A stretch of 64,000 nucleotides of DNA from Azorinus chamasolen (GCA_963576725.1 OY755246.1:78650540-78714539); one strand, 5' to 3'. Positions 1-11,441 are shown, counted from the first letter of the stretch. Translations and numbers: made by a program. Notes: generated from the sequence alone by a model not told the origin.

Positions 1-410
1 ACAAATTGAATCTTTAAAATCTCGTCTGAATCTACAGGGTTCTCAGCTTTCATCTTTGGCACATAGCATCACCTGTATGTATTCTACAAAAGTCATATGA
101 ATTATGCCCCTGGGTCAAAATTGTCACTGTCCTAGGGATGGCCAATTTTCAATAGAAACGTACATGTATATTGGAAACTTTGAAAATCTCCTCTGAAACT
201 GGAAGGTTCTCAGTTTTCATATTTGGTACATATCATCATGTTAAGGTCCTCTACAACATTTATATAAATTATTCCACTCGGGTCAAAATTGGCCCCGCCC
301 CAGGAGTGGCCAGTTTTTTTTATATAAAATTAAATTGAAAACTTTTAAAATCGTCTCCTTTGATTGTCTGGTGAGCGATATCAGGGCCATCATGGCCCTC
401 TTGTTTTTTA
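1..410. repeat. Dispersed bivalve-type repeat, right part
   Basis: Contains the block that ends TCTGGTGAGCGATATC followed by a GGCC-rich end. A fuller copy lies at 33,455-33,935 and an inverted one at 60,430-61,300. The other end of the family (AGCTCACCAGAGC type) is cut off by the window edge. No coding potential is seen. Confidence 0.7.
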
Positions 411-417
411 TTGTAAC

Positions 418-520
418 ACTTCTCCCAACTGGTAACGCATGTGCTCCTTCGAACACTCTTGCATGTAAGAACGTCTCAATCCGGAACTTGATGTTCGATC
501 CCCGGTAGGACCACTTAAAT
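418..520 (+). repeat. Possible tRNA-derived SINE fragment
   Basis: A TGGTAACGC segment resembles an A box, and a GTTCGATCCC segment about 60 bp later resembles a pol III B box, spaced as in tRNA-related SINEs. The part after the A-box-like region is missing at the matching place in copy B (about 33,985), so either it inserted in A or was deleted in B. It does not fold convincingly as a tRNA. Confidence 0.35.
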
Positions 521-800
521 ATTTCTAAGTAATCCATTTCATTTTGTCGTTTGTCTGACCATAGCTTTTATCCACAAATTGCATAAACTGTGGTACCGCA
601 AATTTGTGTGTTTATCTGGGTGAGATATGAGACGAATCTCGGGGAAATGTGGGAGAAATGAAGCAGTAGAGTATGTCAATCTGTGTGTTTATCTGGTTGA
701 GATAGACTCATATCGTAAAAATGGGGGAGTAATGTAAGAGCAGTGGTATAACAGAGTATGTAAAGTATTTCAAAGCCCTTTTTCCAGATAGAAACATCGT

Positions 801-1059
801 TTAACCCTTTGCAGACAGACTAGACCCAACTCGGACAGCACCAGTTAAAGACTCTGATCATGACATATTCTGTTTGCTTATAAATGTGTTTTTAAAGATT
901 CTGCTATGATCAAGAACTCCTGTATTTATGTGCAGAGACATATACATACATATGTACATATATTATATGTCTCTGTTATGTGCAAGTATGACATCTTAGC
1001 TAATACATACTAATGATGTGATTATTTCCCACATGAAAATTCATCACGTAGAAGGTTAA
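801..1059. mobile_element. TTAA-flanked hairpin MITE (diverged)
   Basis: Begins TTAACCCTTT and ends with GGTTAA, about 259 bp. The interior keeps the family's AGACCC...TCTGATCA...TCTGTTTGC hairpin in worn form, and the ATTCATCA segment before the end. The copy at 34,295-34,535 is the duplicate. Contains a second small palindrome around 930-970 (GAGACATATAC...TATGTCTC). Confidence 0.6.
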
Positions 1060-1085
1060 AGTCTATTCCAATGTTCATGTTTTAA

Positions 1086-2580
1086 TTAACCTGTTCCTTT
1101 ATATAGGCCTAAACTCCTGTTCACACATTTACAAAAAGAGTAGACACAGATCAGGGTCTGGTCTGTTGCTTATAAGAATTGTAAGATTTGTACCAATATC
1201 AAAAACTTCAGAATACATGTGCGATTATAAAGAATTACCAATAAAAAGCCATGGTGTCATTATTTCTTCACCCCTTTACTCAATAAATTCGCTTTTTCGC
1301 CTAAACATTGCTAAAGGAGTTGACCCAGATCTTGGGCCCTTATGAGAGCTATCTGATTAGTGTCTATTGAGCGTGCTTATACATATAATATAATATAAAT
1401 CTGATTCTACAGTTTTTGTCAACAGGGAATAGCTTAACCCTTTACGTCATAAATATTCATGTAAGAAATAGGGACATCTACATATAAACTGGTATGTATT
1501 TACTATATGGTACGATTAAATCAAAGACAGTTTCTAAACTCTTGGTCGAATAACAGTTAGAGCAGTAGATATTGTACTTTGGCATACTAAAGCTTAATCC
1601 TTTCATCATATAGTCGTATTTTTTGGCACACTTGCAACAGGGTAGACCCACATAAGAAACCTCCCGTAGGAGCTGTCTCATCAGAGTCTGTTCTGTTTAT
1701 TTATCGATAACATAGTTCTGATTATGGCAAAAATTTTCCTGTGTCCATGTGCAATGTTAATAATTCTGCTAAATTATTGTCATATATTTGGCATTATTTC
1801 TTACTTGAATATCCATTGGGTAATGGTGTGAATTGGCCATGTAGCGCTTCGAACAGCTTTAATGATTAGATGTGTCATGCGTCGGTCCCATGTACTCTCT
1901 TTACATTATCGGTCGGTTTCGGACTGCTAATTTGACTTAAAAATGCACCGGTGGCAGCTTACGGCACTCTATTTCGGCATTCCAACAACGCAAGTTATGT
2001 GATCAGTTTATTTACTTACTGTGTATGTTAGATCACTTTGAATTCTGACAAATTAGAAGTGATCAAACATACACATTAATTTTACCTACATAAATACAAA
2101 ATAGATATAGATCTAATACTCGTTTATACATACTATAAATGTAGTGCCCTGGCCGATATATCCTAATACATTCAGACTTACAGTAAACCCTTTCTATATG
2201 AAACCAATTTAGGAAGAAAGAACAAAATTAATATTGAGAACCTTTGTGAGACCTTTCTGCATAACTTTAATCTCGTGGATTAAAAACCCAGAGTTAAAAA
2301 CTTTTGCTTTGACGTCAACGTTTTGAATGAGGAAATGAGTGGGTCGTAATTTGCAAACAATGTACATGTAGATCAAAGGGTTCATAGAAGAGACTCCGAT
2401 CAAGGTCTGCACTGTTTGTCATTAGGAATCCTCTCACAAAGTATACCCTTTCATACTGAATGAACTCTGCTTTTCCACTCTAAAATATCCGCATTGAAAG
2501 GGTTAAGAAACGAGTTGCTATATGATACTTGTAATCTACGTCAATACAAATCTACACCTTTTCCCCCATGAATATTCACC
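1086..2580. other. Intergenic, degenerate hairpin-element fragments
   Basis: No gene seen. Worn copies of the TTAA hairpin family are recognisable: 1086-1275 (starts TTAACCTGTTCC), 1310-1450 (hairpin around 1320-1365, then TTAACCCTTT at 1435), and an end at about 2495-2508 (GAAAGGGTTAA). The rest, 1700-2160, shows nothing recognisable. The short open frames here have no family resemblance. Confidence 0.5.
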
Positions 2581-2603
2581 TACTACTACTGTACTACTAT
2601 ACA

Positions 2604-2635
<32 letters not shown>

Positions 2636-2671
2636 AACTACTAGTACTACTGTACTACTATACTACTACTG

Positions 2672-2718
<47 letters not shown>

Positions 2719-2742
2719 TTACAACTACTACTACTACTACTT

Positions 2743-2788
<46 letters not shown>

Positions 2789-2841
2789 TATTACTACTAC
2801 TACTACTACTACTACTACTATTACAACTACTACTACTACTT

Positions 2842-2909
<68 letters not shown>

Positions 2910-2996
2910 GATGATACTGCTACTACTACTACTACTATTACTACTACTACTACTACTACTACTACTAGAGTCTACTACTGCTACTGCTACTGCTAT

Positions 2997-3029
<33 letters not shown>

Positions 3030-3468
3030 TACTGTACTACTACTACTAGATCTACTACTACAACCACTACTACTAAGTACTACTACTGTACTACTACAAC
3101 TACTGTTCTACTAGCTGCTACTACTACTACTAAGTAGGCTACTACTACTACTACTATATCTACTATATCTACTACTACTACTACTACTACTGGCTACTAC
3201 TAGTACTACTAGATCTACTGTAATACTACTATTAGATCTACTACTACAACCACTACTACTACTACTACAGTACTACTACTACTGTACTACTACTAAGTAC
3301 TAATTACTGTTCTACTAGCTGCTGCTACTACTGCTAAGTACTACTACTACTACTAGATCTACTACTACTACTGCTACTACTACTACTGCTACTACTGCTA
3401 CTGCTACTGTACTACTTCTACTACTACTACCTACTGCTACTACTACTTCTACTACTACTACTACTACA

Positions 3469-3500
<32 letters not shown>

Positions 3501-3905
3501 CACTACTAGATCTACTACTACTACTACTATCACTACTATATCTACTACTACTACTACTACTACCACTACTAGATCTACTACTACTAGATCTACTACTACT
3601 ACTACTTGATCTACTACCACTACTATATCTACTACTACTACTACTACTACTACCACTACTACTACTACTAGATCTACTACTACTACTACTACTACTACTA
3701 CTAGATCTACTACTGTTACTACTACTACCACTACTACTACTACCCCGATGTGAGGTAACTGGAGGATACTACTACTACTTCGACTACTACTACTATTGCT
3801 ACTACTACTACTACTACTACTAGATCTAATATTATAAGTACTAGATCTACTAATCTACTACTACGCAGATCTCTACTTTTACTATTAGATCTACTATTAT
3901 TAGAT
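2581..3905 (+). repeat. Long CTA/TAC trinucleotide microsatellite
   Basis: About 1.3 kb of (TAC)n with interruptions (CTG, TTC, AGATCTAC). It starts just after AATATTCACC and ends about 220 bp before the TRIM-like start codon. Open frames through it (poly-Thr, poly-Val, poly-Leu) are products of the triplet repeat and not genes. The matching tract in copy B is only about 340 bp (35,262-35,600). Confidence 0.95.
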
Positions 3906-4126
3906 CTATCACTCCTCTAATATCATAATGGCCGACTCAATTTCATTAAAAAAAGGTGATGGAACCCTGATCTCAAGCATAATATTAACTTTAATGAATC
4001 GGTTGTAAAATGTCCGCAAAAAGTCCCGTAGATTAAAGCCAATTCATTTCAATTTATCCCTTCTCTTCGTGTCGTCTGGGGCGTGAACAAGGAAGAGAAA
4101 AACAAACAAAAAATAAAATATCGAAA

Positions 4127-5851
4127 ATGTCGCAAGTTTTCAGAAGAACGCTCATGGCGGGGTCGGAGGAAGACTTCGACATTATCTGTGATTTGTGTAT
4201 CAAAGACAAAAAACGAATGGAGGCGGTCGTGTATTGTACGAATTGTGGAGAATATTTGTGTTCTGAGTGTAACAACTTCCATGAAAAGTTGTCAGCTTTA
4301 AATAATCATGTTGTGCAGAGCATGTCGACAATGTCCACCCCTGCAAAAGGCAGAAAACAACAGCCAGGGGCTTCTGGGGCTGCTGATCCACTGACGGACC
4401 TGTGCCAGAAACACCCAAATGAGCCCATTAAAGTCTACTGTAACCCTCATCAACAACTTGGGTGCAGTGTCTGCATTACTTTACATCATGGAGACTGTAG
4501 AAATAAAGTGTCCTACATACCAGAGATTTCCAGATCAACCGCAAGCAGTGAAGAATACAAAAACATACGCGGAGATACCAAAAGACTAATCGCTGGAATA
4601 GAGTTCAATAAAAGTCGGTCAGAATGGTGTCAACACGAAACTAATGATAGTTATGATCAGGCTGTAGCAAATGTGAAACAATTCAGGCGAGACATAAACA
4701 AACTTCTCGATAAATTGGAAGCAAATTTGCTCAAGAACGCTTCAAGACAACGAAAAGAATATTTAGATTATGTTGCACAACAAACACCGATACTGGATGA
4801 CCTCATTAAGGACGTAAAAGAAATGAGCTCCGACATGGACAGAAAAGATGAGCTGAAACATTACAACCAACTTTTCATCGCCATGAAAATTTCCAAGGAC
4901 ACAATTTCAGCGTTGGAGAAACAGGTCACCCGTATAAGTCAAACCATCAAACCACAACGAGTTGTCTTCAACCGTCGTGACCAGCTTACATCATCGTTAA
5001 CTTCTCTCGGAACTCTGTCACTGGTTGACCAACAAGCAGCTGTCAAGTACCTCCATGACATCAACGTGAAAACATCTACAGATACAAACAACTGTAACAT
5101 TGGTGGCGTTGTTGTATTGAAAGATGGGAGACTGGCAGTGACTGATTATGACAACAAATGTGTTAAGATTATAGACAAGACAGATGAAAAAAAATCTGAG
5201 AAAGTCACATTAACGACACAGCCGGTAGACATTACAATGGCTGGTGAGGACCAGCTGGCGGTAACGCTGTATGATGACAACCGTATCCAGTTCCTGTCAA
5301 CGTCACCAACATTATCAGCGTGTCACACTATAACTTTACCAGGTCGTTATAATGGCCTCGCTTATAATGAAGGAAAGTTCTTTCTGACCTGCCATACTCC
5401 TGTTAAATCAGTTCATATTTGTGACCTGACTGGTAACTTATTACAACAAATTGACTCAGACAACACAGGAAACAAATTATTTGTAGGTTCTCCTTCAGGA
5501 ATAACATTTAGTGGAGATAAAAATGTTGTCTACGTGAGTGATTGGAAAGACAACAAAATGGTGTGTTTAAATAGAGATGGTGTAGTTATGTGGACATATG
5601 TACATGATAGGTTACAGGAGCCACTGAGAATAGCTGTGGACGACAATGGATATGTTTACGTGTGTAGTAGAGAGAACCATTGTGTACATCAGCTGACGCC
5701 CAGTGGGCAGTTGGTTAAGATTGTGATAGAGGACAAGGACGGGCTCCAGTACCCATACGCCATAACATATGACACTGGCAGACTTTATATCAGTAGTCAC
5801 AGTGTAGAACCTGACTACTGCAACAAAATAAAAGTGTACAAGGTGGAATAA
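4127..5851 (+). CDS. TRIM-like protein without RING: two B-boxes, coiled coil, NHL-type six-bladed propeller
   Basis: Single open frame of 574 aa. B-box 1-like zinc site: C21, C24, C37, C40, C45, C48, H52, H61. A low-complexity linker follows, then a B-box 2-like site: C93, H96, C105, H108, C113, C116, H120/H121, C124. Residues ~145-265 are heptad-rich and charged (coiled coil). Six repeated strands, beginning near 325, 366, 407, 455, 498 and 543, each with a D/N-G or similar turn, fit an NHL-like beta-propeller. There is no RING, so a ubiquitin ligase role is not supported; such proteins usually act as oligomeric scaffolds or binders, often in innate immunity or RNA binding (inference). The start lies in GAAAATGTCG, ~220 bp after the CTA tract. 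Lack of introns suggests a retrocopy-type origin or an exon-dense family. AATAAA overlaps the stop (5847-5852), and another lies at 5826. Confidence 0.85.
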   Translation: MSQVFRRTLMAGSEEDFDIICDLCIKDKKRMEAVVYCTNCGEYLCSECNNFHEKLSALNNHVVQSMSTMSTPAKGRKQQPGASGAADPLTDLCQKHPNEPIKVYCNPHQQLGCSVCITLHHGDCRNKVSYIPEISRSTASSEEYKNIRGDTKRLIAGIEFNKSRSEWCQHETNDSYDQAVANVKQFRRDINKLLDKLEANLLKNASRQRKEYLDYVAQQTPILDDLIKDVKEMSSDMDRKDELKHYNQLFIAMKISKDTISALEKQVTRISQTIKPQRVVFNRRDQLTSSLTSLGTLSLVDQQAAVKYLHDINVKTSTDTNNCNIGGVVVLKDGRLAVTDYDNKCVKIIDKTDEKKSEKVTLTTQPVDITMAGEDQLAVTLYDDNRIQFLSTSPTLSACHTITLPGRYNGLAYNEGKFFLTCHTPVKSVHICDLTGNLLQQIDSDNTGNKLFVGSPSGITFSGDKNVVYVSDWKDNKMVCLNRDGVVMWTYVHDRLQEPLRIAVDDNGYVYVCSRENHCVHQLTPSGQLVKIVIEDKDGLQYPYAITYDTGRLYISSHSVEPDYCNKIKVYKVE

Positions 5852-6280
5852 AGTTAGGACACAAATACATAGAGGTAAGCAAACATTTTTTAAATTTTAA
5901 TGTTTTATTATTGACATGTAGCAAAATTATCCCAACCTTTTTGACAAATTTACAAATAGTTTGGATCCATATCAGTCTTATCAGAAGCCATGTAAAAATG
6001 AACTGACTAATGTTTGATAAAAAACTGTCTTGTAAAACTTTCATCAAGGTAAAATAAATTCCACATAGTAACATGTATTTTTGAGCAGACGTCAATATGT
6101 TATTATTTTTTTGTGGATAATATTAAAGCAGATGACCGATGTCAATATATGATGGCTATTTTATAATTTAAGTTAATTGATAATTTTAGCAGACGACAAT
6201 AATAACAATATATGAGTCGTGGTTTTTGGTTTTTTATGTCCCAAAGGCTACTACTAGGCTTAAGCAACTTTGGCTAGGAA
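5852..6280 (+). other. 3' flank of the TRIM-like gene
   Basis: Shared with 37,554-37,960 in copy B, so it was part of the duplication. It is AT-rich with two GCAGACG(T)CAATAT-type repeats. A further AATAAA lies near 6052. No other gene is seen. The minus-strand open frame across 5790-6095 is not conserved in copy B and is rejected as a gene. Confidence 0.5.
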
Positions 6281-8275
6281 GTCAAAATATTGTGTGTGAG
6301 TACATCTTGGGATGGCAAAGTATTGTGTACTATTTATAGGTCAATGTGACCTTGACCTTGATTTCGGACTTCATTTACAAGAAAAACTTGTCCGGAGCAT
6401 ACCTCCTGTAAAGAATCAGTTACGATCACCAAATAGGGCGTGTGAGTTCATCTTGGGAGGGCGGAATGTCACACACTATTTTTAGGTCAATGTGACATTG
6501 ACCTTGTACTTTGACCTCATTTACAAAAAAACTTGTCTGGAGCATATCTCCCATTCTACTTCAGCTGGGATCACCACATATGGTGTGTGAGTACACATTG
6601 GGATGGCGGAGTGTCGTATACTATTTATAGGTCAATATGACCTTGAGCTTGACCTCGGGATTCATTTACAAGAATAACTTGTCCGGAGCATACCTCCTGT
6701 ACGGAATCAGCTAGGACCACCAAGTATAGTGTGAGAGTACATCTTGGGATGGCGGAGTGTTGCATACTATTTTGAGGTCTATATGACCTTGACCTTGAAC
6801 TTTGACCTCATTTACACAGAAAAGCTTGTCTGCAGCATATCTCCTACACCACTTCAGCTAAGATCACCAAATATGGTGTGTGAGTACATCTTGAGATGGC
6901 GGAGTGTCGCTTATTATTTTTATAGGTCAATGTGACCTTGACCTTGAGCTTCATTTACAAAAAAAACTTGTCCGGAACACACCTCCTATACGGAATCAGC
7001 TAGGATCACCAAATATGATCTGTGAGTTCATTTTGGAATGGTGAAGGGTTGTTTACTTTTTTAAGGTCACTGTGACCTTGACCTTGAATGTTGACCTTAT
7101 TTACAAAAAAGAATACCCGCAGCATATCTCCTACACTACTTCAGCTAGGATCACCAAATATGATGTGTGAGTACATCTTGAGATGGCGGGGTGTCACGTA
7201 CTATTAATTTATAGGTCAATGTGACCATGGCCTTTGGCTTTATTTACAAAACAATTGTCCAGAGCATACCTCCTATACGGAATCAGCTAGAAACACTGAA
7301 TATGGTGTGCTAGTTCCTCTTTGGATGGCGGAGTGTTGTATACTATTTTGAGGTCAATTTGACATTGACCTTGACCTTTTACCTCATTTACGAAAATAAC
7401 TTGTCCGCTGCATATATCCAACACTACTTCAGCTAGGATTGCCAAATATGGTGTGTGAGTACTTCTTGGGAAGGCAGAGTGTCGCATACTATTTATAGGT
7501 CAATGTGACATTGACCTTGGGCTTAATTTACACAAGAAATTTGTCCGGAGCATACCTCCCAGAAAATCTTGTCCAGAGCATACTTCCTATTCGAAATCAG
7601 CTAGGATCACCAAATTTGGAGTGTAAGTTCATCTTGGGATGGCGGAGTGTCGTATACTATTTTGAGGCCAATGTGACCTTGACCTTTAACCTCATTTACA
7701 AACAAAGCTTTCCGGAGCATATCTCCTACCCTACTTCAGCTAGGATCACTAAATATGGTATGTGAGTACATCTTGGGATGGTGGAGTGTCATGTTCTATT
7801 TACAGTTCAATGTGACCTTGACATTGAAAAATTGTTATGAGCATACCTCCTACACGGAATCAGCTAGGATCACCAAATTTGGAGTGTTAGTTCATCTTGG
7901 GATGGCAGAGTGTCACATTCTATGTTTAGGTCAGTGTGACCTTGACCTTGACCTCATTTATAAAAAGCTTGTCTGGAGCATATCTGCTACCTTACTTCAG
8001 CTAGGTTCACCAAATATGGTGTGTGAGTACATCTTTCGATTGCGTAGTGTCGCGTACGATTAATAGGTCAATATGATGGCATAGTGTCGCATACGATTTA
8101 TAGGTCAATATGACCTTTACCTTGTCTGGAGCATACTTCCTATATCGAATCAGCTAGGATCACCAAATATGTAGTGTGAGTTCATTTTTGGATGGTAGAG
8201 TGTCACATACTATTTAATAAGTAAATGTGACCTTGACCTTTGACCTAATTTACTGAAAAAATTCTCCTACACTAA
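6280..8275. repeat. Dimeric tandem array (A/B monomers, ~150 bp each)
   Basis: About fourteen monomers of ~145-165 bp in strict alternation. Type a carries CTTCATTTACAAGAAAAAC then CCTCCTATACGGAATCAGC. Type b carries TTTGACCTCATTTAC then TCTCCTACACTACTTCAGC. Both share GGATCACCAAATATGG, GGGATGGCGGAGTGTC and GGTCAATGTGACCTTGACC. Type b-like sequence also occurs at the right window edge (63,975-64,000). Short open frames inside are shadows of the repeat. Confidence 0.85.
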
Positions 8276-8283
8276 TAGGCATT

Positions 8284-8560
8284 TAGAGTTAATTATTTTC
8301 ACACATTTGCAAACAGAGTAGACCCAGATCAGATGGCTCCTATAGGAGCCGTTTGATATGGATTTGCAGTATTTGCTTATGAAATCTAAATAGAGATTAC
8401 TCTATAATTTCTACCAATACAAACATCCTACATGTATGTGCAAATGCTGTTATAAATATTCAACTAATATTAATACTCTTGATGTCCATATTTCTTACCA
8501 GAATATTAGACAGGAAAAGTGCTAAACAGTATAGACACAAATCATACACTGCATTAAATG
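8284..8560. mobile_element. Hairpin element of the TTAA family
   Basis: Hairpin core at 8309-8375 (GCAAACAGAGTAGACCC ... GGCTCCTATAGGAGCC). It is followed by the usual tail: a CAT-rich segment, TAATATTAAT, and TTATTTC-like sequence near 8510. The duplicate in copy B is at about 41,720-41,965. Confidence 0.6.
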
Positions 8561-8583
8561 TAGCCATAATTTTGTTTACTTTT

Positions 8584-8832
8584 TTAACCCTTTCCCTATT
8601 CTACGTTATGCAAAATGTCAATAACTACTGAATATTCTTTGACAAAATAGTTATCATGAAGTGTGGATGGTTGGATAATGTAGCCATTTTAGAAACTAAA
8701 GAACCAGATATATCAAATTCTACTAGCAAACAGAGCAGACCCTGATCAGACGGCTCCTATAGGAGCCATCTGATCTGGGTCTTCTCTGTTTGCAAATGCG
8801 TGAAAATACGTTTATATGAGGGAAAGGGCTAA
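8584..8832. mobile_element. Near-intact TTAA-flanked hairpin MITE
   Basis: 249 bp from TTAACCCTTTCCCT to GAGGGAAAGGGCTAA, giving a terminal inverted repeat of about 12-14 bp with TTAA at the left and a one-base variant at the right. The 68-bp hairpin core is at 8726-8793, ~40 bp from the right end: GCAAACAGAGCAGACC pairs with GGTCTTCTCTGTTTGC, and the tip is GGCTCC-TATA-GGAGCC. TTAA duplication and CCC(T)-type ends match the piggyBac superfamily; no transposase is present. It lies in a stretch unique to copy A: copy B lacks it around 42,020. Confidence 0.75.
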
Positions 8833-8849
8833 AGGCATATTCTAATGTA

Positions 8850-9580
8850 ATGGCTGAATGGGGCCTGCCCTGTTTGCTACCCTATACCATGTACAATATA
8901 TTTAAGCCTTAATTTCAACAATGAAATTTTCAACATGTACTATTCAGTAATTTAAAAAGGTCAAGATTACATCTTGAATATCCAGGGATTTATTTTTTGT
9001 GAAAAGTGTAACATGACTAACAGTGCAGACCCTGGTGAGAAAGCTCATCTGGATTATTACAATTTTTGTTTGCAAAAAACATTAGTGACTGTTTCCCCCA
9101 CACTGAAAGTATTAAACTTGTTAACTGTCATACAGGGAAGATATCCCTTCGCTTGCTATTCACATCAATATACGTACCTGTAAATAGTGAAGACCCAGAT
9201 GAGACAGCTCCTGCAGGAGCTGTCTCATCAGAGTCTGCACTATGTACAAGTTGATTGTTAAACCAGTGCATCACATAGCAGTGATTGCACAGTGAAATAC
9301 TTGTACACAGTGAAGATATATGCAATTATACAACAGGGCATGGGTAAAGAAGGAGAAATGTATTTTAAAATTCAGCAAGCGAAGGGTTAAGAAATCAGAT
9401 GATGTATTCAATCTGAATCAAAGAAGAATTTAGCTGTGACTGTCTATAGTGACCATATTCAATACACATATCACATAAGGTCTAAATTAAGGCATATGGT
9501 TGTTTTACATAGGATGAACGTTATACAGAAACCTTCTATGGGAGCTGCATATCTTACATCCTGCATCAAGCTACCCCCTG
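8850..9580. other. Intergenic, one perfect palindrome
   Basis: No gene is supported. The 32-bp sequence 9198-9229 (GATGAGACAGCTCC + its exact complement) is a perfect palindrome flanked by AGACCCA and AGTCTGCA, so it is a variant of the hairpin family with a different stem. In copy B (42,200-42,400) this palindrome is absent. Confidence 0.55.
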
Positions 9581-9582
9581 TC

Positions 9583-9833
9583 TTAACCTTTTACTCCATA
9601 TTAATTTACTAAATAATAAAACCATGAATATCAATTAGATTAATTGTTATTATGGCGCGTGGTTACAGGAATGTTTGGCCATGGCAATAAAAATAGAATA
9701 ATATCTATATTATATCAGAAGAAAACAGCAGACCCTGATCAGACAGCTCCTACACTCATGGAGCAATCTGATCTGGGTCTACTCTGTTTGCAAAGGTGTA
9801 GAAAGGCATATGAATTATAGAGGAAAGGGTTAA
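9583..9833. mobile_element. Intact TTAA-flanked hairpin MITE
   Basis: 251 bp, TTAA at both ends (9583-9586, 9830-9833), ends CCTTTTACTCC and GAGGAAAGGG. Hairpin core ~9724-9793 (AACAGCAGACCC ... GGGTCTACTCTGTTTGC) with a longer apical loop (CTCATGGAG). The duplicate in copy B is at ~42,563-42,815. Confidence 0.75.
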
Positions 9834-9990
9834 AGTACAGGAAATTTAGACCGACTTTTAGATGATCACTGTTAGCAGATTATACTATACATTCATCTTG
9901 GTCTACACTGTTTGTAACAGTCTCAGTGTCCATGTTCAGATTTATTAATGATCATGTAACAGTATAATCAATTACAATCAATAATTTCAG

Positions 9991-10073
9991 ATGTTCTGAT
10001 GAAACGTACAGCATTTCCACAGCTACAGAAACCAGAGCAGGATCAAGACATGACGGACGGATCAATACATTAA
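9991..10073 (+). CDS. Candidate last coding exon of an unidentified gene
   Basis: A splice-acceptor-like AATAATTTCAG precedes an open stretch of 26 codons after two leading bases (phase 2), ending at TAA 10071-10073. The peptide ends ...KPEQDQDMTDGSIH. AATAAA follows at 10171-10176 with a GT-rich segment (TGTTGTGGAGTGTGGG) after it, as expected for a poly(A) site. The coding stretch from about 10,011 on is nearly unchanged in copy B (42973-43051). I do not recognise the protein and find no upstream exon, so this may be a fragment or chance. Confidence 0.3.
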
Positions 10074-10170
10074 AGTGTGAACATTGTCAGTAGAAATTGA
10101 AGTATACTAGACATTATATCTTTCTCTTCATCATTTATTATACAGAAATATGAAGACGGTTTAAATATAC

Positions 10171-10176
10171 AATAAA
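10171..10176 (+). terminator. Candidate poly(A) signal AATAAA
   Basis: Lies ~100 bp after the stop of the candidate last exon, with a GT-rich element ~20 bp downstream. Missing at the matching place in copy B (about 43,142), where the sequence reads TATACAGTC. Confidence 0.35.
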
Positions 10177-10360
10177 GTTTTATCACAGATTGTTGTGGAG
10201 TGTGGGCCCTGCTATATGGAAATCACCTTATGGCTTAGCAAATACTGTAGAATCTTATCAGCCGCCACTTTACGCAACTTCTTATTGGGTTTTGCGCTGT
10301 CTGGCACCCATCAAAGTCCATGCTGTTTAGCTGACATGCGTAACAAACAGTTCTAGTACT

Positions 10361-10592
10361 TTAACTCATTCCCTTATAGGCTATTTTTAGATACGACCTC
10401 TTTGAATAAATCTACCGAAAAGGAGTATTAACTAAGAGAAAAGGAAAAATTTAGAATTTTGTAGTTCTGAGACCATTGTGATAAAAAGAGCATTAATTTG
10501 GTCCTCATGAGCAAATGCTCTATTTATCAAAATGGTTAAAAAATTAACTTTTCCAGAAGCGTAGAAGGCGTATTTACGGAGGAAAGGGTTAA
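10361..10592. mobile_element. TTAA-flanked MITE, second hairpin family (GAGCATT stem)
   Basis: TTAA at both ends, left end TTAACTCATTCCCT, right end GGAAAGGGTTAA, 232 bp. Internal hairpin ACCATTGTGATAAAAAGAGC pairs with GCTCTATTTATCAAAATGGT around a GCATTTGCTC-type loop. Copy B duplicate at 43,336-43,562. Relatives: 29,729-29,957, 58,510-59,030, 59,900-60,043, 63,340-63,385. Confidence 0.7.
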
Positions 10593-10835
10593 TTGAAAAT
10601 GTTTTAATCATTTCCCTTGTATTATTTACTGCTTTTCACATCATTAACGATTACAAGCAGAAAAGCCAGATCAGACGGCTCCTGATATTGGGCTCTGCTC
10701 TGTTTACTTATGTCATGGTATAGATATAATTCTACAGTTTTTGTAAAAGCTAAAACTTTCCTTTAAAATTTAACATTATAAAAATACAGCTAATAAATTT
10801 TATTCCTGGTGCCATTATTTTGTTCATGAACATTG
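10593..10835. mobile_element. Hairpin element fragment
   Basis: Degenerate member of the main family: AAGCCAGATCAGACGGCTCC with a short hairpin, then TGTTTACTTATG, CTACAGTTTTTGTAAA and GCTAATAAATTTTATTC. Duplicate at 43,600-43,797. Confidence 0.5.
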
Positions 10836-11046
10836 AGCAGGTCCATGACTATAGAAGAAATAACTGTGTCATGAATGTTTAAATGATTAATATGAACAGA
10901 TGTAATGTTCTTGAGCAGGTCCATGACTGTAAGAAATAACTGCGTCACGAATGTTTAAATGATTAATATGAACAGATGTAATGTTTCAATGATTAATATG
11001 AACAGATGTAATGTTTAAATGATTAATTATATGAACAGATGTGATG
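10835..11046 (+). repeat. ~80-bp minisatellite
   Basis: Units of GAGCAGGTCCATGACTAT ... AACTGTGTCATGAATG ... GATTAATATGAACAGATG, about 2.5 units with partial ones. In copy B (43,797-44,150) it has grown to about 4-5 units. Confidence 0.75.
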
Positions 11047-11197
11047 TTTTTGGTCATTGCAGAAACTATAGGATCAGATCTATATCATCCAACCACCACC
11101 AAACAGAGTAGACCCTGATTGAATGGCTCCTTTAGGAGTCTTCTGATCTAGGTCTTATCTGTTTTGAAATGTATGAAAAATGCATACAAGGGGAGGG

Positions 11198-11441
11198 TAA
11201 ACCTTTTCCATGTTTTATAATTATTCTTAAATGTCAACACCTACTGAATATTCATGGACTAAATAGTTATAATGAAATATTGAAGGTGGAACATTGTAGC
11301 GATTTTAGAAAGTAAAGAAAAATATGTCAAATTCCATAATAGCATACAGAGCAGACCCTGATCAGACGGCTCCTATAGGAGTTATCTGATCTGGGTCTAC
11401 TATGTTTACAAATGCTTGAAACACATAAAGGAAAAGGTTAA
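11198..11441. mobile_element. Hairpin MITE with worn ends
   Basis: Begins GTAAACCTTTTCC, ends GGAAAAGGTTAA, 244 bp. Core hairpin ~11,346-11,412 with GGCTCCTATAGGAGTT tip. Duplicate at ~44,298-44,545. The site of the copy B Penelope insertion lies about 40 bp to its right. Confidence 0.65.

Noticed and set aside
2568..3731. Long poly-Thr, poly-Leu and poly-Val reading frames
   Set aside because: They are translations of the CTA triplet repeat in different frames and strands.
4049..4418. Minus-strand frames over the TRIM start
   Set aside because: Shadows of the plus-strand gene; the same shadows occur in copy B.
5790..6095. 101-aa minus-strand frame at the TRIM 3' end
   Set aside because: Not kept in copy B, no family resemblance.
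7505..8063. Frames with repeated WRSVAYYF peptides in the dimeric array
   Set aside because: Monomer translation; frames break in every neighbouring unit.
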